From Paramacrobiotus richtersi (Eukaryota > Tardigrada > Eutardigrada > Parachela > Macrobiotidae): a stretch of DNA of 23,750 bases. The notes under the pieces are model-generated. The model did not search any database. It saw only the letters and a program-made list of their open reading frames with translations, and had not been told where the DNA came from. The stretch is from positions 1 to 23,750 of the forward strand of contig JAQGAU010000804.1 in assembly GCA_034698045.1 (NCBI GenBank), in the 5' to 3' direction. Positions 19,513 through 23,750 of the stretch are shown in pieces. Both the position numbers and the translations under genes were made by a program. Each line of letters begins with the position of its first letter. The first letter of the stretch is position 1.

Positions 19513-19666
19513 CTCAAAGAGAGCTAAATTTGAGTGAGAGCTAAACTTTCAGGTACCCTACATACGGGAAGGGACGAGAGGATGCTTCTCAACTCATACG
19601 TCTCCAATTACAAAAACAATGTCTGTCGTAATCACATACCCCTGGTTCTCAATGAGATGAATTACA

Positions 19667-20055
19667 GTTGTTACAGACATACGTATTGCATGTCTGCAGA
19701 GAACCACGAAACACACATGAGCCATAACGCCGCAGGTCTTTATGGAGAATCTCTACAGCACGGGCACTGTGCTGTAGCACAGGCCTAGACAAATACCCGC
19801 ATATGCCGCTAGCACATTCACCGACTGATCAGCGAGCTCGATGCAATCAAGTCTGGCTGCATCGAAAAAGCAGAAAGCACGCATGCTCTGTGTGAGTCAT
19901 CGCATAGAGCGAGAACACACCTCTAGCCGAAGTGGCAGACAGATAACACACAGCGCAGACAGACACACACACACAATATATACACCACTCTAGGCGGAAG
20001 CGCATACGCTCCTAACACAGTACAGTACACAAAAACAATGAAACGACAGTCCTTA
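19667..20055 (-). repeat. Fold-back arm, right
   Basis: Inverted partner of 18345-18710. It runs from the TTGTTTTTGTGTACTG region near 20040 (minus strand) to the ACAGACATAC hairpin near 19670. It includes a CA/GT-rich stretch (19950-19975), which may be replication slippage. The outer end lies about 25 bp from the hAT MITE. Confidence 0.68.
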
Positions 20056-20079
20056 ACCACACAAACGACAGATTGCTGA

Positions 20080-20600
20080 TAGAACGCGACACAAGCCGCG
20101 AGACTCGGCTCGGCTCGTGAGGGTTCGCGGCTTCCGAGCCAGACGAGCGAGCTAACGATACTTGGTTGACGAGTCGAGTCGATCCGAGCCAAAGTTTTTA
20201 GCCACGCGAGCGAGCCGAGCGAGCTGGAAGCTCCCTTTATAACGAGCCAGGTTGCAGTGTAAAGGATGTTCAGTTCTTCTTTTGAAAATATCACTTCAAA
20301 AAAGTTGATTTTCTGGCCGAAACATCACCGATTATGCGCTCCAGTTAATTCTTTAATTCGTCTGTTGCTTGAGAGCAGTTTTGCGCTGCATAACATGTCA
20401 AGAACTAATTGGCTTTCGAATGCAAAATAATCGTTGCGGGCCGGACGAGCCGCCAATCGCGTTCTGCTTGACGAGCCTAACAAGTTGAGATAGACCATAC
20501 GGAATCACCGAATGAGCGAACGAGCCGAGCACGAAAACGAGGCTCGAAAATTCTGTGCGAGCGAGCCGAGCCGTGAAATCGCGGCTCGTGCCAGGTTCTA
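20080..20600. mobile_element. hAT-like MITE with 8-bp target duplication
   Basis: The left end reads TAGAAC GCGA CAC A AGCCGCGA followed by CTCGGCTCGGCTCG. The reverse complement of the right end reads TAGAAC CTGG CAC G AGCCGCGA and then CGGCTCGGCTCG, giving terminal inverted repeats of about 35-40 bp. Flanks are ATTGCTGA (20072-20079) and ATTGCTTA (20601-20608): an 8-bp target duplication with one mismatch, the hAT signature length. At 521 bp it has no transposase ORF. The interior is dense in GAGC/GCTC words (degenerate GAGCC repeats), giving it a strong potential to fold. It interrupts sequence next to an ORF1-like relic. The first bases TAGAA fit the hAT end consensus only approximately. 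Confidence 0.85.
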
Positions 20601-20608
20601 ATTGCTTA

Positions 20609-21479
20609 GCCTGATTGGGGGCGAACATCCACGCACGCACCACAATATTAGGAGGCCAGTTTCCCGAAGTAAACATTTCCTCAGCTTGGTCGGCGCAAGA
20701 ACCGCCTCGCGCAGATACACTATTCTTACGGCTACTTTAAGCAACACAGGCAGACACGAATTTAACACTTATTCCCTCAGCTTCCACCACGGTTTTTAGC
20801 TCTCTTCCGTAGTCCTCGAGTGTTTCATGGGGGGAGCTCTCCATGGGCGTAATGCGATGTAGCCAGAAATCCTTCTTCTCCTTGTCAGGAATGGCAGGGC
20901 GTTTCACCGTCAGTTTCGATGTGACGAGATCCACGTCCGGGGATGACGGTGGCGTTACGCGGGTGCTAAGGACAACTTTTTGTCTGACGATAGTTCACCA
21001 AGATCTCTCGCTTCTCGACGAACTTTGGGGGGAGGGGACTATCGAAGCAGGGGGGAGACACATTCTACTCCGAGGTTGACGAACCTCTAGCACACATGGG
21101 TCGACTTTGCATTTTTTATCGGGGGAAGGTTTGGCTTCAGTCTTCGTGCCCATTTGAAACCCTCCGGGTTGGAGTACCAAATGGTCATCGCTGACGGGGT
21201 AGCTGGGGAACCTTGGAATCTTTCATCCAGGTTGTTGACAGTTTTCTGCACGGTTTCGAGTGAAATCATCATTTCGTCGCATCGCTTCTGGCTCGATGAT
21301 AGCGCTGCTTCCGGGACGCTGACACGCTGTTTTAGATGATTGTTTTCCGAGGCCGGTGGAAGGAATCCTCCTCGAAGCACTCATTGATAAATTTCTCGTG
21401 TCTTTCGAAATCCATCGTGATTCGTGAGCTCTACATCTTCTTGTATCTCATCGAGGTGTCCAGCTACAAGTCGAGACAT
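20609..21479 (-). pseudogene. ORF1-like retroelement protein relic, copy B
   Basis: The minus strand starts MSRLVAGHLDEIQEDVELTN at 21479. After frameshifts near 21390 it gives ENNHLKQRVSVPEAALSSSQ and ISLETVQKTVNNLDERF, a clear heptad-type coiled coil (about 21345-21215). A linker follows, then PPSSPDVDLVTSKLTVKRP, PDKEKKDFWLHRITPMESS, EDYGRELKTVVEAEGISVKF, a stop at VA*SSRKN, and AEEMFTSGNWPPNIVVRAW near 20690-20625. Coiled coil plus a basic domain ending in a 'P-x-x-I-V-V-R' strand resembles ORF1 proteins of several LINE clades, which bind element RNA as multimers. Homologous to copy A at 3700-4330. The hAT MITE lies at its 3' end. It sits about 260 bp downstream of RLE copy 6 on the same strand; whether they are parts of one element is unknown. 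Confidence 0.6.
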
Positions 21480-21712
21480 TTTCCGTAGAACAGGAATCAA
21501 TGTAGCAAAAGGCTTGTCTGGAAAGTAATCCCGGATTTCATAGGCTGATACGCTCTCCGCGTCGTCGCTGTGTCATCGTATCTGCCGTTCGAGCCCAGCA
21601 TTAGCGAACACAGCATTATCTTCCAACTAAACTTGAGAGAATTATCAGAATCGCGGGGAATTATCCAGATCAGACCCAAATCGTTACATTGTGTTGACAA
21701 AAAAGAAATAGA

Positions 21713-21731
21713 CGGTGGCATTATGCCACCG
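21713..21731. other. Hairpin CGGTGGCAT-T-ATGCCACCG
   Basis: A perfect 9-bp inverted repeat with one central base, starting 9-10 bases after the stop codon of RLE copy 6 on the minus strand. It could be part of a 3' RNA structure recognised by the reverse transcriptase; this is inference. Confidence 0.85.
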
Positions 21732-21740
21732 CCGCAAACA

Positions 21741-23750
21741 TTACAACAAATAAAGCTCATTTAAGCGTTCTCCAAAGTCCACGGTACCCAGGACGGATGC
21801 CGCGTTTCCGCGTTGGATTTCGAGACACAGCCGCTGCCGTAGGTATTCATGGGATCGCAGTTCGCCCGTGTTCTCCTTCAAGCGCTTTGCTATTTCCTTA
21901 ATCAGGGAAATAGCCGCTGATCCCCACGCACCAAATGTCTCAAACCCAAGGGGCTCAAACAAATATCGCCCTTCCAAATAGGAATACAACCTCCGTTTCT
22001 TCTTTTCTGCTTGCTCGGCGGCGGAAGCGGGGGTGGCGGCCGTAGATTTGATGTGGGATTGGCAGACGGCGTCGACGCAGGTTACATCCCATGCCAAACA
22101 GAGGCCTCGCTTCCAGGCGAATGTCGTGTATCCGTCGGGACGCTGTGCGGAAGTGTGTGACGTACCCCTTGGCTCCAACTTGGACGGGATGTTGGCTGAG
22201 ACCAGGGCACGACAGACAATGTTATTGAGACCTCCGTGTCGGGCCTGTGTACCAGCTGCGAATCGACAAGATAGGCCATGATGCCCCAGGCTATTCACCT
22301 CCTTATGGCACTTGAAACACTCATGTGGCTTGCAAATTTCTGCACCTAGCCTTAGGCCTACGGCTATTTTGAGCGTATCGTCGTTTAACAAGTTGCCGAT
22401 GTGGGCGGACGGCAATGCGTTCAGCCAGACTCCAGATTCCGGCCTGGATGCCCCCAGCAGTCGGGCGGTATGCACTTCACTGTCACGGAAAATCTCTATT
22501 AACCCAGTCAAGGAAACATTGCACAATGGTACATCCCAGATGCGTTGGTGTCTTCGCAAGGCCGCTTCCGGTAGTTCCAGCTGCTGCGATTTTTCCTTCC
22601 AGATCTCTAGTGGAATCGACAAATCCGGTGCCACCAGTGATGGGAGTAAGGTTGCCACCAAGTCAGAAGTCGAGTGAATCGATGCCAAAAAGGCAGGGAG
22701 CGATAATTCCTCGGCTCGACGGATGCCAATCCCACCCCTACTGACCGGTAGTGTGGCTTGCCTCCAGCAGGTGTAGTCCATTATCTGCTTCGTTCGCACA
22801 TTACAAATGTCTTGGAAACACTGACGCATGACTTCGTCCATCATATACAGTTTCTCAGGATATTTCCAGGCGTTGCAGCAGCGTAGTGCGTAAACAATTT
22901 TCGGAACTCCGAGACAGCATCGCAGTAGGAACAAACCTTGATGACTCGGAAGCAGTTTCAAACGCTCTGCCACTAAACTCAAGGATGCGGATTTTTCTGC
23001 CATTAGCGGACCAATCGATTCGTCCAGGACTGGTGCACCTAGCAAAGTGAGGTTTTCTTGAGACATGATTCGGATGTGAGGAAACTGGTCGCGGAATAAC
23101 TGGACGGATTCATGCTGGGACTGTGCACTACCACCAGTAACAAATAATTCGCACTTCGCCTCGTTGACACCAAGGCCGATGTTGTTTGCTGACTGGATCA
23201 ATTTTTGAAAATTGTCCAGTACGGTGGCGGCAGTACCTCCCAGGGTTCCGTCGTCGAGGAACCATGCGTTTAATGGAGCTGAGAGTTCCTTTACAGCAGG
23301 ATTCAGTACAAGGCAAAACAAAAGCGGGCCCAATGGGTCACCTTGCTGCACTCCCGCTTCGGAGGTAAGCAGCATTTCATCCACAAACAGATCTGAATGG
23401 TCACCGTAGCAGGCCACAAAGTAGTCCCAGTATTCTGGAAGATGGTCTTTCACAGCATCCAGAATCTTTGCTCTGCTGACCGTATTGAACGCATTACGGA
23501 AATCGACTTTAAGGAGAACTTTTGTTACGGTTTCGTCAGCCTCCAGAAACTGTCTGGTAGCATGGACTATGGCTTCTGCACCACCCCGGACACTGAATCC
23601 CAGCTGGTGGGGGGCGAGGGTTGCACACATCCGATCGGAAACCCTGTAGCAGATGATTTTTGCGAGCAAACGACGCAAAGTACAACCAACTGCTATCGGC
23701 CGTAATCCGCCATCTTTTTTGCGCAGTGCGAGGAGTTTGCCACCAAAAAA
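21741..23750 (-). CDS. RLE-type non-LTR retrotransposon polyprotein, copy 6 (partial at window edge)
   Basis: 669 uninterrupted codons, running in frame off the right edge, so the true start is outside. Numbering from the edge: KKDGGLRPIAVG (about 11-22), motif A VDFRNAF (Asp near 83), GVQQGDPLGPLLF (about 133-145), motif C WFLDDG (about 163-168), thumb FLLRCCLGVPKIVYALRCC, LPVSRGGIGIRRAEEL, zinc knuckle CFKC...HHGLSC (C-x2-C-x9-H-x3-C, near 477-494), then the restriction-like endonuclease RPDG (near 537), LAWDVTC (near 552) and AAEQAEKKKRR (near 578), i.e. PD-x15-D-...-E-x-x-K. The tail YLFEPLGFETFGAWGSAA is also present in copies 1 and 2. The protein would nick the target and prime reverse transcription there. 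All key residues are present, unlike the other copies. It resembles R2/NeSL/Utopia-type elements; I do not name a clade. Stop TAA at 21741-21743. Confidence 0.9.
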   Translation of the reverse strand, partial: FFGGKLLALRKKDGGLRPIAVGCTLRRLLAKIICYRVSDRMCATLAPHQLGFSVRGGAEAIVHATRQFLEADETVTKVLLKVDFRNAFNTVSRAKILDAVKDHLPEYWDYFVACYGDHSDLFVDEMLLTSEAGVQQGDPLGPLLFCLVLNPAVKELSAPLNAWFLDDGTLGGTAATVLDNFQKLIQSANNIGLGVNEAKCELFVTGGSAQSQHESVQLFRDQFPHIRIMSQENLTLLGAPVLDESIGPLMAEKSASLSLVAERLKLLPSHQGLFLLRCCLGVPKIVYALRCCNAWKYPEKLYMMDEVMRQCFQDICNVRTKQIMDYTCWRQATLPVSRGGIGIRRAEELSLPAFLASIHSTSDLVATLLPSLVAPDLSIPLEIWKEKSQQLELPEAALRRHQRIWDVPLCNVSLTGLIEIFRDSEVHTARLLGASRPESGVWLNALPSAHIGNLLNDDTLKIAVGLRLGAEICKPHECFKCHKEVNSLGHHGLSCRFAAGTQARHGGLNNIVCRALVSANIPSKLEPRGTSHTSAQRPDGYTTFAWKRGLCLAWDVTCVDAVCQSHIKSTAATPASAAEQAEKKKRRLYSYLEGRYLFEPLGFETFGAWGSAAISLIKEIAKRLKENTGELRSHEYLRQRLCLEIQRGNAASVLGTVDFGERLNELYLL

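Noticed and set aside
21497..21760. 87-codon minus-strand ORF after RLE copy 6
   Set aside because: It overlaps the copy 6 stop and hairpin and has no motif; most likely 3' untranslated sequence.

Overview
This window looks like a repeat-rich stretch of an animal (metazoan) nuclear genome. I see no host gene and nothing bacterial. Almost everything recognisable is a transposable element or a relic of one, mostly carrying stops and frameshifts. The elements (non-LTR retrotransposons with a restriction-like endonuclease, a Ty3/gypsy-like gag, a hAT-type MITE) are common in arthropods, nematodes, molluscs and other invertebrates, so I do not assign a phylum.

Layout. 1-1144 has nothing I can support. 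1145-1474 is a 49-bp minisatellite. 1614-6530 holds decayed retroelement pieces: a linker fragment of an APE-type LINE, three fragments (copies 1-3) of non-LTR elements with a restriction-like endonuclease (RLE), all on the minus strand, and one ORF1-like coiled-coil relic on the plus strand. 6559-6668 is a near-perfect 55-bp tandem duplication. 7116-10785 is a complete but non-autonomous LTR retrotransposon: two 364-bp LTRs about 95% identical, a decayed gag, a polypurine tract, no recognisable pol, and a 4-bp target duplication. It sits inside RLE copy 4 (plus strand, reverse transcriptase at 10786-12640), whose reading frame is continuous across the reconstructed empty site.

From 13.0 to 15.4 kb two copies of one LINE-tail-like repeat face each other around an unassigned spacer. 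15981-16805 is RLE copy 5. 17056-17928 is a decayed protein gene of about 290 codons that I do not recognise. 18345-20055 is a fold-back structure: two inverted arms of about 370-390 bp, rich in hairpins, around a decayed ORF on the minus strand. 20080-20600 is a hAT-like MITE with matching terminal inverted repeats and an 8-bp target duplication (7 of 8 bases). 20609-21479 is a second copy of the ORF1-like relic seen at 3.7-4.3 kb. 21741-23750 is RLE copy 6, the only long intact reading frame (669 codons, running off the right edge), with reverse transcriptase, zinc knuckle and endonuclease motifs all present.

Working together: only copy 6 looks potentially functional. It would nick target DNA with its C-terminal PD..D..K endonuclease and reverse-transcribe its RNA there. 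The LTR element and the MITE lack their own enzymes and would have needed help from relatives elsewhere. All calls come from reading the sequence by eye; no database search was possible.
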